Notes: a model not told the origin generated them from the letters alone. DNA of 54,282 bases from Sphingopyxis flava (GCF_900168005.1 NZ_FUYP01000020.1:1-54282); one strand, 5' to 3'; counted from the stretch's first letter, positions 1 to 8,642 are shown. A program made the numbers and translations.

Positions 1-2
1 TG

Positions 3-107
3 CGCGCTCAGGACGATAAGCACAGCATCAAGGTCCGGCGAAGACTCGCCAATCTCTACCCAGACTACCTCCAAAAACTCCTCACCAAAGACACCTCGTT
101 AACCTGA
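3..107 (+). other. Open frame running in from the left edge, possible gene 3' end
   Basis: The third plus frame is open from the window edge to a TGA at 105-107, giving about 34 residues that end in LLTKDTSLT. Its codons (AAA, TTA) are more AT-rich than those of the neighbours. It could be the C-terminus of a gene lying mostly outside the window, but an open frame this short is also expected by chance. I do not recognise the protein. Confidence 0.25.
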
Positions 108-202
108 AGCGATTCCCCTGCCGCCCAGCTCGCGGCACCGAACGCCGCAACCCGCGCGTGCGCAGAGCGTTGACCTGTCGCGGGGCCGGGGCCAAGGGAT
201 AT

Positions 203-231
203 TTGAAACATGACGGTGCATCGCCTATGTT
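203..231 (+). promoter_or_regulatory. Probable sigma-70 promoter of the Tim44-like gene
   Basis: TTGAAA at 203-208 is followed after exactly 17 bases by TATGTT at 226-231. This predicts a start of transcription near 238, about 30 bases before the first gene. The same -10 hexamer, TATGTT, occurs in the tetR promoter at 17730-17735. Confidence 0.5.
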
Positions 232-270
232 GACACTGAAACCTATTCTCGCCGCATTGGACCTTTGCCC

Positions 271-939
271 GTGACCGCTTTTTCGATTGTTCTGCTCGCC
301 ATGATCGCCGCCTTTCTCGGCATGCGGCTCTATTCGGTCCTCGGCAAGCGGACCGGGCATGAGCAGGAGCCGGTACTGCCGCGCCGCGACGAACGCGCCG
401 CACCTGCGCCCCTGCGTCTTGACGATGCCGACGCACTCGCTGTCTCGCAAGGCACAGCCGCCGATCCCTCGAAGCTCGTTTACGAACCCGCAGCCGAATC
501 CGGGCTGCGTGCCTTGCTTGCCAGCGACCGCCATTTCGATGCCGGTCGCTTCCTCGAGGGCGCCGAGGCGGCCTACCGGATGATTCTCGAAGCCTATTGG
601 GGCGGCGATCGCGAGACGCTCCGCGACCTTTGCGACGACGATAGTTATCAGGCTTTTGTCGACGCGATCGAGGCGCGCGAGGCCCGCGGCGAACGCCTCG
701 AAAACCGCCTCGTCAGTATCGATTCGGCGAAGATTACCGCAGTTTCTGTCCAGCGCGGCGAGGCACGCATCACCGTGCGTTATCAGGCTGGGATCAGTGC
801 CGTGACGCGCGATGCCGAAGGCCGGATGATCGCAGGCTCGATGAGCGACGCGGCGCAGACCGACGATTTGTGGACCTTCCGCCGTACGATCGGCAGCCGC
901 GATCCCAATTGGTTGCTCGACGAAGCCGAATCGGCCTGA
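271..939 (+). CDS. Tim44/TimA-like domain membrane-anchored protein
   Basis: Protein of 222 residues with one N-terminal hydrophobic segment (about 3-20) followed by a basic, polar stretch. The second half (about 75-222) resembles the Tim44-like domain of alphaproteobacteria (motifs SVLGKRTGHEQEP near the N-terminus and DDLWTFRR near the end). Bacterial Tim44-like proteins are inner-membrane-anchored and their role is not firmly known. GTG at 271 is chosen; TTG at 265 in the same frame is possible and no strong ribosome site separates them. The gene lies 5 bases upstream of mltA and is probably cotranscribed with it. Confidence 0.8.
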   Translation: MTAFSIVLLAMIAAFLGMRLYSVLGKRTGHEQEPVLPRRDERAAPAPLRLDDADALAVSQGTAADPSKLVYEPAAESGLRALLASDRHFDAGRFLEGAEAAYRMILEAYWGGDRETLRDLCDDDSYQAFVDAIEAREARGERLENRLVSIDSAKITAVSVQRGEARITVRYQAGISAVTRDAEGRMIAGSMSDAAQTDDLWTFRRTIGSRDPNWLLDEAESA

Positions 940-944
940 CGTCT

Positions 945-2267
945 GTGCCGGATATCGCGAGGGGCCGTGCGCGGCGCACGCCGCTTCTCTCTGTTTGCCT
1001 CGTTGCGGCCCTGCCCTTGCTGTCGGCCTGTGCCTCGCTGATCCCGGAGCCTCCCGCCTCCCCATCGGAGCCCCCGCCGGTGCTGGCGGATACGCCCCGC
1101 CCCTATACACCGCGCCCATCGACTGCGCCGGAGGCTGCAGCACCGCCCATTCCGGCGACCCCCAATCCGACTCTTCCTGCGCCCCCGCTGCCCGAGGGGG
1201 CGGCCACCGCCGCCGCTGCAGGGGTCGTCCCGGGCCCCGAATATAACGAACTCGGCATCAGGCCGGAACAGGCGGCGAACGCCCTTAAGGCCTTCCGTAT
1301 TAGCTGCCCTTCGGTCCAGCGTCGCATAGATGCGAGCGGCCTGACGCAGCCCGGCGAATGGGCCGAGAGCTGCGCCGCGGCAGAAAGCTGGCCCGATCGG
1401 GACGCTGGCAATTTCTTCAGCCGCTATTTTGGCACCGTGCAGGTCGGCAACGGCGCCGCTTTCGTTACCGGCTATTTCGAACCGGAGATCGCAGCGTCAC
1501 GAACGAAGCAGCCGGGTTATGACGTCCCGATCTATCGGCGACCCGCCGATCTGATCGATGTCGACCTGGGTCTCTTTTCGCAGGCGCTCCAGGGCAAGAA
1601 GATCCGCGGGCGCGTCGAAGACAGCCGTTTTGTTCCTTATTACGATCGCGCGGAAATCGAACGCGGTGCGCTCGAAGGCCGCGGGCTCGAAATCGCCTGG
1701 GCGGCGGACGCTGCGGAATTCTTCTTCCTCCAGGTGCAAGGTTCGGGACGACTGCGGCTTCCTGACGGCAGCATCGTGCGCATCGGCTACGACAGCCAGA
1801 ACGGCCGCGACTATGTCGGCATCGGCAAGCTATTGCGCGATAGGGGTGAACTTCAGCCCGGACAGGCGTCGATGCAGGGCATTCTCGACTATCTGCGCGC
1901 CGACCCTGTGCGCGGCGCCGCGGTGATGAACGAAAACCCAAGCTGGGTCTTCTTTCGCGAGCTGACCGGCCCCGGCCCGCTTGGCGCGCTCGGGGTGCCG
2001 GTGACGGGGCGTGTCAGCCTTGCCGCCGATCCCAAATATGTGCCGCTCGGCGCCCCCGTGTTCCTCTCGCTCGATCGCGCGGAACCCAATGGCTTATGGA
2101 TCGCGCAGGACACCGGTGGGGCGATCAAGGGAGCCAACCGCTTCGACAGCTTTTGGGGTGCGGGTGAGGAAGCGCGCGCGCTTGCTGGGGGCATGTCGGC
2201 TCGCGGCTCGGCGCTCCTCCTCCTGCCCCGCACCAGCGTCGCGCGGCTCATGCCGCAAGGTCTTTGA
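945..2267 (+). CDS. mltA: Membrane-bound lytic murein transglycosylase A (MltA)
   Basis: A 440-residue lipoprotein that cleaves the glycan strands of peptidoglycan to 1,6-anhydromuropeptides. GTG at 945 gives a basic start, a hydrophobic stretch and the lipobox LLSAC with Cys29; the frame remains open upstream into the Tim44-like gene, but only this start makes a lipoprotein signal. A proline-rich linker (about 33-100) precedes the MltA domain. The C-terminal 3D domain contains IAQDTGGAIKG and FWGAGEEA with the expected catalytic aspartates. The stop overlaps the beginning of the Smr gene, consistent with an operon. Confidence 0.93.
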   Translation: MPDIARGRARRTPLLSVCLVAALPLLSACASLIPEPPASPSEPPPVLADTPRPYTPRPSTAPEAAAPPIPATPNPTLPAPPLPEGAATAAAAGVVPGPEYNELGIRPEQAANALKAFRISCPSVQRRIDASGLTQPGEWAESCAAAESWPDRDAGNFFSRYFGTVQVGNGAAFVTGYFEPEIAASRTKQPGYDVPIYRRPADLIDVDLGLFSQALQGKKIRGRVEDSRFVPYYDRAEIERGALEGRGLEIAWAADAAEFFFLQVQGSGRLRLPDGSIVRIGYDSQNGRDYVGIGKLLRDRGELQPGQASMQGILDYLRADPVRGAAVMNENPSWVFFRELTGPGPLGALGVPVTGRVSLAADPKYVPLGAPVFLSLDRAEPNGLWIAQDTGGAIKGANRFDSFWGAGEEARALAGGMSARGSALLLLPRTSVARLMPQGL

Positions 2268-2269
2268 CG

Positions 2270-2848
2270 GTGCCGCGCCGGCTCGACCCTGACGAAGCCG
2301 CGCTGTGGATGAAGGTCGCCGCGACGGTGCGACCGCTCGCCAAGGGTCCGGCCATTATTCTGCCGACGACTCCGCCGACCGGGCGCTCGCCCCGCCCCGC
2401 ATCGCGCGCCCCGACCATCCCTGCGGCACCGCGGCAACCGTCGCCCCTGCCTCCGCCGCGGCGTAGCCATCAGACGGCGACGCTCGACAGCCACTGGGAG
2501 CGGCGGCTCCGCAAGGGCCATGTCCGGCCTGACTTGAGCATCGATCTTCACGGCCACACGCTTGCCTCGGCGCAGGCGCTGCTCAACGAGGCGATCGGTC
2601 GCGGACTGGGCCGTAGCGCAAGGGTGTTGCTGGTCGTCGCTGGACGGCTGCGTCCGGGTGCCGAGCGCCTGCCGCCGATGCACGGGGAACCACGCCCCCG
2701 CGGCGCGATTCGCGCATCGCTCGCCGACTGGCTCGCCGCCTCGCCTTACGCCGAACAGATTGTTGCCCTGCGCCCTGCGCACATTAGCCATGGCGGCGCG
2801 GGGGCGGTCTATGTGATCTTGCGACGCGGGCGCGGCGACGAGGCTTAG
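2270..2848 (+). CDS. Smr/MutS2-domain protein
   Basis: Protein of about 192 residues with a proline-rich N-terminal third and a C-terminal Smr domain, recognisable by DLHGHT (about residue 90) and HISHGGAGAVYV near the end. Stand-alone Smr domains are linked to nicking endonuclease activity on nucleic acids; the substrate here is unknown. GTG at 2270 is 3 bases past the mltA stop; TTG at 2264, overlapping that stop, is the alternative. Its stop overlaps the convergent dapE stop by 4 bases. MltA followed by Smr is a common order in sphingomonads. Confidence 0.85.
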   Translation: MPRRLDPDEAALWMKVAATVRPLAKGPAIILPTTPPTGRSPRPASRAPTIPAAPRQPSPLPPPRRSHQTATLDSHWERRLRKGHVRPDLSIDLHGHTLASAQALLNEAIGRGLGRSARVLLVVAGRLRPGAERLPPMHGEPRPRGAIRASLADWLAASPYAEQIVALRPAHISHGGAGAVYVILRRGRGDEA

Positions 2849-3978
2849 AGGAAAGCCCGCATCAAAATCCCGTGATAAATGGCGGTCAGCTGATGCAGAT
2901 CCTCGACAGCTACCGCCTCGTCGAGCTTGTGCATCGTCGCGTTGGTCAAACCGAACTCGACCACGGGACAGATCGCATGAAGGAAGCGCGCGTCGGACGT
3001 GCCCCCGGTTGTCGACAGTTCGGGCAGAAGATCGGTCTCGGCATGGATTGCCTCGGCGATCAGCGACGATAGCTCGCCAGGGGGGGTCAGAAAGGCTTCG
3101 CCCGAGATCTTGCCTACGACCTTTGCGCCGGGTTCGACATCGTGCGCGATACGCTCGATCATCTGAATCAGCTCAGCGCCCTGATGTTGATCGTTGAAAC
3201 GGATCGACAGCCGTGCCCGCGCCGAGGCGGGGATGACGTTGGTCGCGCCGTTGCCGACGTCAATGTCCGTGAACTCAATGTTTGACGGCTGGAACCATTC
3301 AGTTCCCTCATCGAGCGTCACCGTGTCGATCGCGGCGAGGATCCGCACCAGTTTGGGGATCGGATTGTCGGCAAGGTGGGGATAGGCGACATGCCCCTGC
3401 GTACCCGGCACGTCGATCCAGATATTGACCGACCCCCGCCGCCCGATCTTGACCGTGTCGCCGAGCCGCTGCGCCGAAGTCGGCTCGCCAACGAGGATCA
3501 TGTCGGGGCGGACGCCGCGTGCGTCCATATGCTCGATGAGCGCCCGGGTCCCAAATGCCGCGGGCCCTTCCTCGTCGCCGGTGATGATCAGGCTGATTGT
3601 GCCGGCCTCGGGCGGAGTCACGGCAGCGGCCGCGACGAAAGCCGCAATTGCCCCTTTCATGTCGACGGCGCCGCGCCCGTAGAGCGATTCGCCGCGCACC
3701 TCGGGGACGAAGGCATCGCCGCTCCACCCGACCCCCGGCGGCACGACGTCAACATGTCCGGCAAAGCCGAAATGGACGGGTCCCTTGCCTGGCCTGACGG
3801 CTAGCAGATTTTCGACCGGGCCATCGGGTTCGATCCCGTCGATGAAACGCTCGACGGTGAAGCCGAGTGGGGTCAGCGCACTTTCCAGCACATCGAAGAC
3901 CGCGCCGGTCGCGGGGGTGACGCTGGGGACGGCGATCAGCGCTTTTGCAAGATCAAGGGGGTCGATGCCATGGGCCAT
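2845..3978 (-). CDS. dapE: Succinyl-diaminopimelate desuccinylase
   Basis: A 377-residue M20-family metallohydrolase that removes succinate from N-succinyl-LL-diaminopimelate in lysine and peptidoglycan-precursor synthesis. The metal and catalytic motifs are present in order: GHVDVVPPG (about 72-80), DMKGAIAAF, GDEEGPAAFGT with the catalytic Glu, VGEPT, and TTGGTSDARFL near the C-terminus. Length matches the family. ATG at 3978 fits the usual N-terminus. It is divergent from the cupin gene and convergent with the Smr gene. Confidence 0.93.
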   Translation of the reverse strand: MAHGIDPLDLAKALIAVPSVTPATGAVFDVLESALTPLGFTVERFIDGIEPDGPVENLLAVRPGKGPVHFGFAGHVDVVPPGVGWSGDAFVPEVRGESLYGRGAVDMKGAIAAFVAAAAVTPPEAGTISLIITGDEEGPAAFGTRALIEHMDARGVRPDMILVGEPTSAQRLGDTVKIGRRGSVNIWIDVPGTQGHVAYPHLADNPIPKLVRILAAIDTVTLDEGTEWFQPSNIEFTDIDVGNGATNVIPASARARLSIRFNDQHQGAELIQMIERIAHDVEPGAKVVGKISGEAFLTPPGELSSLIAEAIHAETDLLPELSTTGGTSDARFLHAICPVVEFGLTNATMHKLDEAVAVEDLHQLTAIYHGILMRAFL

Positions 3979-4072
3979 GCCGCTTCCTTACCCGTTCACG
4001 CCATGCCAAGTCGAGGCTTTGCATTGCGCCCCTTCTGTGCAAACAAAGCGAGAACAGAGAAAGGCCATTCAC

Positions 4073-4540
4073 ATGCCCAAGGTCGACCTTGACGCCATAC
4101 CGCAGACCAACGCCACCGGCTATCCCGCACCTTACGACAAGGCGGTCGAGGGGCGCTGGTACCGCCGCCTCGCCCCTGCTACGGGTCTTTCCGATTTTTC
4201 CGCAAGCCATGTTGTCCTCAAGCCGGGGGCCTGGTCGTCGCAGCGTCACTGGCACAATGGCGAGGACGAAATGCTGGTGATGATCGCAGGGGAGGCGGTG
4301 CTGATCGAGGACGACGGACGCACCCCGATGCGCCCAGGCGATATCACGGTCTGGCCCAAAGGCAGCACCAACGGTCATCACCTGATCAATGAATCGGATA
4401 CCGACTGCGTCTTCGTGGCGCTCGGTGGCGGCAAGAAATACGACATCGGCGGGGGCTATTCGGACATCGACATGCTCTTCACGCCCGACGGCTATACGCA
4501 CAAGGATGGCACGCCTTATCCCGTAAAGCGGCTGCCCTAG
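4073..4540 (+). CDS. Small cupin-domain protein
   Basis: A 155-residue single-cupin protein. The two cupin motifs are visible as HWHNGEDEMLVMIAGEAVL (about 60-78) and the later RPGDITVWPKGSTNGHH, which supply the His/Glu metal ligands. The frame is open far upstream into dapE, but ATG at 4073 follows an AGAGAAAGG-like ribosome site and gives a full-length cupin. The substrate is unknown. Its TAG stop and the stop of the convergent GST share the bases CTAG at 4537-4540. Confidence 0.85.
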   Translation: MPKVDLDAIPQTNATGYPAPYDKAVEGRWYRRLAPATGLSDFSASHVVLKPGAWSSQRHWHNGEDEMLVMIAGEAVLIEDDGRTPMRPGDITVWPKGSTNGHHLINESDTDCVFVALGGGKKYDIGGGYSDIDMLFTPDGYTHKDGTPYPVKRLP

Positions 4541-5208
4541 CTCTCTGCAGGTCCCTCGAACGCCTCGATCACCCAATCCTCGGCCTGTGCGCCGCCGATC
4601 CATTCCTGCATGTGCGGGTGACTGATCACCGCTTGGCAATAGGGCAGCGCGAAACGCGGGAGCGGAATCGAATAGGTGATGAAGCGAGTGACAACGGGCG
4701 CGAACATCATATCGGCGGCAGACCAGTCGCCGAACAGAAAATCGCCCTCGCCCCCAAAGCGCGCGCGCGCCTCGGCCCAGATCTGCATGATGCGCACGAC
4801 GTCCGCCTGCACGTCGGGAGCAAGCTCGGCCGCGGGATAGATGCGTCGAATGTTCATGCTGTGGCTGCGGCGGAGCGCTGCAAAACTCGAGTGCATTTCG
4901 GCCGCCATCGACCGCGCCATGGCTCGCGCTGCCATATCCTCGGGCCAGTATCCGCGCGCGCCTTGCGTCTTTTCGTTCAGATAATCGACAATGGCGAGGC
5001 TGTCCCACACGACGATATCGTCGCCGTCCCACAAAATCGGCACCTTGCCCCCCGAGGGCGCGAACTCGTCGCCCTCACGGCGGTTTGACCAATGCTCGTC
5101 GTACAGCGGGACGGTGACCTCCTCGAACGCCAGCCCACTGTGTTTTGCGGCGAGCCAGCCGCGCAGGCTCCAGCTCGAATAGGCCTTGTTGCCGAGGAAA
5201 AGTTTCAT
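4537..5208 (-). CDS. Glutathione S-transferase family protein
   Basis: A 223-residue soluble GST with an N-terminal thioredoxin-like domain (LGNKAYSSWSLRGWL with the likely catalytic Ser; GGKVPILWDGD; VVWDSLAIVDYL as the glutathione gamma-Glu site) and a helical C-terminal domain from about residue 90. ATG at 5208 follows GGGAGATCCC, a good ribosome site; the longer open frame into engB has no such support. It lies 46 bases downstream of engB and may be read through from the rpmH-engB operon. The physiological substrate is unknown. Confidence 0.85.
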   Translation of the reverse strand: MKLFLGNKAYSSWSLRGWLAAKHSGLAFEEVTVPLYDEHWSNRREGDEFAPSGGKVPILWDGDDIVVWDSLAIVDYLNEKTQGARGYWPEDMAARAMARSMAAEMHSSFAALRRSHSMNIRRIYPAAELAPDVQADVVRIMQIWAEARARFGGEGDFLFGDWSAADMMFAPVVTRFITYSIPLPRFALPYCQAVISHPHMQEWIGGAQAEDWVIEAFEGPAES

Positions 5209-5254
5209 GGGATCTCCCGATTCCTCACCCGCTTGCTGGAGGACAGACTTTTCG

Positions 5255-5902
5255 TCAACTCTCCACCGCTTCGAGCACGGCGGTCCTGAGTTCGGCGATC
5301 CCCATGCCCTTTTCGCTGCTCGTTGCAATCACGTCGGGATGAGCAGCGGGGTGTCTGCGCGCCTCAGCCTCGGTCGCGGCGTGAATCGCGGCGAGGTCGC
5401 TCGCCTTGGCCTTGTCAGCCTTGGTGAGGACGAGGCGATAGCTGACCGCTGCAACGTCGAGCATCTCGAACATTTCGCGGTCGACGTCCTTGATCCCGTG
5501 GCGGCTGTCGATGAGGACGAGCGTGCGTTTCAGCACTTGCCGCCCACGGAGGTAATCATTGACGAGAAAGCGCCATTTCCTGACGACATCCTTGGGCGCC
5601 TTGGCAAATCCATAACCTGGCATGTCGACGAGCCGGAGCACGAGCGGATCGCCCACGTCGAAATAGTTAAGTTCCTGCGTCCGCCCCGGGGTCACCGACG
5701 TTCGCGCAAGCCCATTGCGGTTTGTCAGTGCGTTGAGCAGCGACGACTTGCCGACGTTTGATCGCCCGGCAAAGGCTATTTCGGGCACCGAAGGTTGCGG
5801 CAGATGCTGGAGCGCGGGGGCCGATTTCAGAAAGGTGATCGGCCCTGCGAACAATTTGCGCGCTCGTTCAGGACGGTCGGTCGCGGCACTCTCATCCATC
5901 AT
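5255..5902 (-). CDS. engB: Ribosome biogenesis GTP-binding protein EngB (YsxC/YihA)
   Basis: A 215-residue TRAFAC-class GTPase needed for late 50S subunit assembly. The G motifs are complete: GRSNVGKSS (G1, about 47-55), a Thr in the switch I region (TPGRTQELNYF), DMPGYGFA (G3) and TKADK (G4). Two consecutive ATG codons (5902 and 5899) are possible starts. It follows yidC by 18 bases on the same strand, as in many Alphaproteobacteria, and closes the rpmH-rnpA-yidD-yidC-engB set. Confidence 0.95.
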   Translation of the reverse strand: MMDESAATDRPERARKLFAGPITFLKSAPALQHLPQPSVPEIAFAGRSNVGKSSLLNALTNRNGLARTSVTPGRTQELNYFDVGDPLVLRLVDMPGYGFAKAPKDVVRKWRFLVNDYLRGRQVLKRTLVLIDSRHGIKDVDREMFEMLDVAAVSYRLVLTKADKAKASDLAAIHAATEAEARRHPAAHPDVIATSSEKGMGIAELRTAVLEAVES

Positions 5903-5920
5903 GGGTTCCCCGATGACCGC

Positions 5921-7681
5921 TCACTTGGCAGGTGCCGCTTTCAGCGCAGGGAATTTGCGGTACATCCACTGCTGCTGGCCGATCGACAGGATGTTGTTGG
6001 TGATCCAGTAAAGCAGCAGTCCGGCTGCGAACGGCGCCATGATGAACATGAACAGCCACGGCATGATCTTGAACACCTGCTGCTGCACCGGGTCGGTCGC
6101 CTGCGGGTTCAGGCGGAACTGCAGCCACATGGTGACGCCCAGGATCAGCGCGAGCACGCCGATCGACAGGATCGACGGCGGCGTAAAGGGGAGCAGCCCG
6201 AACAGGTTGAGGATGTGCAACGGGTCGGGGGCCGACAGATCCTTGATCCACAGGATGAACGGCTGGTGCCGCATCTCGATCGTCAGCATCAGCACCTTGT
6301 AGAGCGCATAGAAGATCGGAATCTGGAGAAGGATCGGTAGACAGCCCGCGAGCGGATTGATCTTCTCGTCCTTATAGAGCTTCATCAGCTCCTGCTGCAT
6401 CTTCGGCTTGTCGTCCTTGTAGCGCTCCTGCAGCGCCTTCATCTTTGGCTGGACGAGGCGCATCTGCGCCATGGACGAAAATTGCCGGTTGGCGATCGGG
6501 AACATCAGCACGCGGATGATTAGCGTCAGCATCATAATCGCGAGGCCGAAATTGCCGACCTGCTTGAACAGCCAGTCGAGCAGCTTGAAAATCGGCACCT
6601 CGAAAAACTCGAACCAGCCCCAGTCGATTGCGTTCGACAGGCGCGTGATTCCCTGGTCGTTCTCGTAGCTCTGAAGCGTCGAGACTTCCTTCGCGCCCGC
6701 GAAGATGCGGCTTGTGGTCGTCACCTGCTTGCCGGGGGCAATCTGGCGAAAGTCGCGCGCGAACAAGGTCTGATAATTGTTCGTGGCGGGCGAGCTCATC
6801 GCCGCGGTCACGCGCTCGCCCTTCGCAGGGATGATCGCGGCCAACCAATATTTGTCCGTGAAGCCGAGCCAGCCAGCCGAACTGTAGCGCACGGTGCGGT
6901 TCGGTGCTTCCTCGAGATCGTCATAATCCGTGTCGAACACCGATTTACCGTCGAGATAGCCGGTCGGCCCAACGTGGATCGTCATGCTGTCCTGCTCGTG
7001 CGGATCGGTCGGTTTGCCGAGCCGGTCGATCAGCGCATAGCTGCTCGCGCTGACAGCTGCCGGCCCCATGTTGGCGATCGTCTGCTTTGCGGTGATCAGA
7101 TAATGATCGTCGATACGGTATTCGATGCGAAAGGTCTGGCCGGTGCGGTTCGTCCAGCTCAGCGTTACAGGCGTCGCCGGGGTCAGCTTGGTGCCGTTCG
7201 CTGTCCACATTGTTGAAGCGCCGGGAACGGCAATGTCCTGCGCCGACCAGCCAATGCTGGCGAAATAGGCGGCCTGGGTCCCCCCCGGTGCGAACAGGCG
7301 CACCGGCGGTGCGTCTTTGTCGATCGTCTGGCGGTACTTGGTCAACGTGATGTCGTCGATGCGCGCGCCGACAAGGTTGATCGACCCCGAAAGCGCGGGC
7401 GTCTCTATCGGAATGCGGTTCCCCTCGGCGAGCACTGCCTCGACCGGGCGAATCGTCTGCGCGGCGGGTACGGCGGGCGCTGCGGCGGGTACGGGCAGAG
7501 CGTTCGGCTGTCCCTGTGTCGGAGGCGTGACGGCTGGTGCCGCGCCGTCGCTTCCGGCGACCGTCGTGGTTACGTCGGGCTTGGCCGGCGTCGGGAAAAA
7601 GCGGTCGGCGACGAAATTCCACCCCAGCAGGATGGCTGCCGACAACAAAATCGCCGCGATCAGGTTACGCTTGTCGTCCAC
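5921..7681 (-). CDS. yidC: Membrane protein insertase YidC
   Basis: A 586-residue Oxa1/Alb3-family insertase that places proteins in the inner membrane with or without SecYEG. The start is GTG at 7681. The N-terminal membrane anchor is at about 7-24, followed by an Ala/Pro-rich linker, a periplasmic beta-sandwich domain to about 350, and the conserved insertase core of five membrane segments from about 360 (NFGLAIMMLTLIIRVLMFPI) with the cytoplasmic QALQERYKDDK-like hairpin. It ends in a short basic tail. It is 43 bases downstream of yidD. Confidence 0.96.
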   Translation of the reverse strand: MDDKRNLIAAILLSAAILLGWNFVADRFFPTPAKPDVTTTVAGSDGAAPAVTPPTQGQPNALPVPAAAPAVPAAQTIRPVEAVLAEGNRIPIETPALSGSINLVGARIDDITLTKYRQTIDKDAPPVRLFAPGGTQAAYFASIGWSAQDIAVPGASTMWTANGTKLTPATPVTLSWTNRTGQTFRIEYRIDDHYLITAKQTIANMGPAAVSASSYALIDRLGKPTDPHEQDSMTIHVGPTGYLDGKSVFDTDYDDLEEAPNRTVRYSSAGWLGFTDKYWLAAIIPAKGERVTAAMSSPATNNYQTLFARDFRQIAPGKQVTTTSRIFAGAKEVSTLQSYENDQGITRLSNAIDWGWFEFFEVPIFKLLDWLFKQVGNFGLAIMMLTLIIRVLMFPIANRQFSSMAQMRLVQPKMKALQERYKDDKPKMQQELMKLYKDEKINPLAGCLPILLQIPIFYALYKVLMLTIEMRHQPFILWIKDLSAPDPLHILNLFGLLPFTPPSILSIGVLALILGVTMWLQFRLNPQATDPVQQQVFKIMPWLFMFIMAPFAAGLLLYWITNNILSIGQQQWMYRKFPALKAAPAK

Positions 7682-7724
7682 GCTCTTCGGTCTCTCTTCG
7701 TCTCAAAATGTCGGTATTCGGCCG

Positions 7725-7940
7725 TTACGGAACCGGGTCATGGCCATTCCCGCCCCAAGGGTGGCAGCGCAATAGCCGCTTTGTTGCCAACCAGCCACCC
7801 TTGATCGCACCGTGGCGCTGGAGGGCGATAATCGCATATTCGCTGCACGAGGGCGCATATCGACACGTCGGCGGCAGGAGGCGCGACGGACCGAGTTGCC
7901 ATGCGCGCGCGATCAGGATGAACAGGCGGGCGATCATCAT
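7725..7940 (-). CDS. yidD: Membrane protein insertion efficiency factor YidD
   Basis: A 71-residue protein of the YidD (haemolytic-alpha-like) family, which assists YidC-dependent insertion. It shows the family signature of Cys-rich motifs [11 protein letters not shown] and [15 protein letters not shown], and an amphipathic N-terminus. ATG at 7940 follows an AGGGA ribosome site; a second ATG is at 7937. It sits between rnpA and yidC, the usual place. Confidence 0.93.
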   Translation of the reverse strand: MMIARLFILIARAWQLGPSRLLPPTCRYAPSCSEYAIIALQRHGAIKGGWLATKRLLRCHPWGGNGHDPVP

Positions 7941-8034
7941 AAAATCCCTGAAGACTGCCGAAATTCAAACCGGCTGCCCGCGCAGCCCTCGCCGTAACCG
8001 CCAGCCTGGATCGGAGTAAGTGCGCGGGGACCGC

Positions 8035-8379
8035 TCATTGCGCCAACTTCTTTGCAGCCCGCTTCAGAGCCGACGCGAGATGCTCGCCCAATTCGGCAAA
8101 GACGATGTCGTTGCCGCCAGGGCGGCCGATCAGCACATGATCGGCGCCCGCGATTCCTGCTTCGGGCAGCGCGGCGCGCGCGAGGGCGCGCAGCCGGCGC
8201 TTCATCCGGTTGCGGATGACGGCATTGCCGACCTTCTTGCTGACAGTATAGCCGATGCCGATGTCGGCATCCGCGTCGCTGCGCGGACGGACGAGCAGGA
8301 CAAAGCCGGGCATGGGAAAGCGAAGGCCGCGATTTGCGGCCAGAAATTCGCTACGTTTGGTAAGGGTTCGCACCAGCAT
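8035..8379 (-). CDS. rnpA: Ribonuclease P protein component
   Basis: A 114-residue basic protein that helps the RNase P RNA mature tRNA 5' ends. The family signature is seen as YTVSKKVGNAVIRNRMKRRLR (split here only by function: the KVGNAVIRNR core binds RNA). ATG at 8379 gives the standard start; the same frame stays open upstream through rpmH to 8760, but that extension is the out-of-frame shadow of rpmH. It begins 23 bases after the rpmH stop. Confidence 0.94.
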   Translation of the reverse strand: MLVRTLTKRSEFLAANRGLRFPMPGFVLLVRPRSDADADIGIGYTVSKKVGNAVIRNRMKRRLRALARAALPEAGIAGADHVLIGRPGGNDIVFAELGEHLASALKRAAKKLAQ

Positions 8380-8402
8380 TGCTGGCGCCGAAGCGTCGGC
8401 GC

Positions 8403-8537
8403 TTAGGCCGACAGCTTCTTGCGGCCGCGCGCGCGGCGGGCGGCCAGAACCTTGCGGCCGCCGACGGTGGCCTTGCGGGCGCGGAAGCCGTGACGGCGCT
8501 TGCGCACGAGGCGGCTCGGTTGATAGGTGCGCTTCAT
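8403..8537 (-). CDS. rpmH: 50S ribosomal protein L34
   Basis: A 44-residue, very basic protein beginning [18 protein letters not shown] and ending RGRKKLSA, a near-invariant L34 sequence. The frame was read directly on the minus strand: ATG at 8535-8537 and TAA at 8403-8405. It is the first gene of the rpmH-rnpA-yidD-yidC-engB string and has its own likely promoter at 8614-8642, with a hairpin and U-tract between promoter and gene. Confidence 0.97.
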   Translation of the reverse strand: MKRTYQPSRLVRKRRHGFRARKATVGGRKVLAARRARGRKKLSA

Positions 8538-8573
8538 CGCGAAATCCCCAAAATCTCTTCAATCGTTGCAACG

Positions 8574-8600
8574 AAAAAGGGCCGCCAATCGCAGGCGGCC
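8574..8600 (-). terminator. Intrinsic terminator or leader attenuator before rpmH
   Basis: On the minus strand GGCCGCC (8600-8594), a 7-base loop and GGCGGCC (8586-8580) form a perfect 7-bp GC stem followed after one C by TTTTT (8578-8574). It would end transcripts of the upstream PGPG-motif gene. It also lies downstream of the predicted rpmH promoter, so it may act as an attenuator in the rpmH leader. Confidence 0.75.
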
Positions 8601-8613
8601 GCCAATGGGGGCG

Positions 8614-8642
8614 CGGATAAGCGAGAGTCGGCGCAAAGTCAA
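8614..8642 (-). promoter_or_regulatory. Probable rpmH operon promoter
   Basis: On the minus strand TTGACT (8642-8637) and TATCCG (8619-8614) are separated by exactly 17 bases. The -35 box overlaps the stop codon of the upstream gene. Transcription would start near 8607 and run straight into the hairpin at 8600-8580. Confidence 0.5.

Noticed and set aside
82..1143. 353-codon minus-strand frame at the left edge
   Set aside because: Antisense to the Tim44-like and mltA genes, which have clear signals and motifs; not SecB, which is often divergent from Tim44-like genes.
1889..2791. 300-codon minus-strand frame
   Set aside because: Antisense shadow of mltA and the Smr gene, rich in Arg with no domain.
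5921..8537. Origin of replication near rpmH-rnpA-yidC
   Set aside because: This gene order is close to oriC in many bacteria, but no dnaA, no cluster of DnaA boxes and no AT-rich unwinding region were found here.
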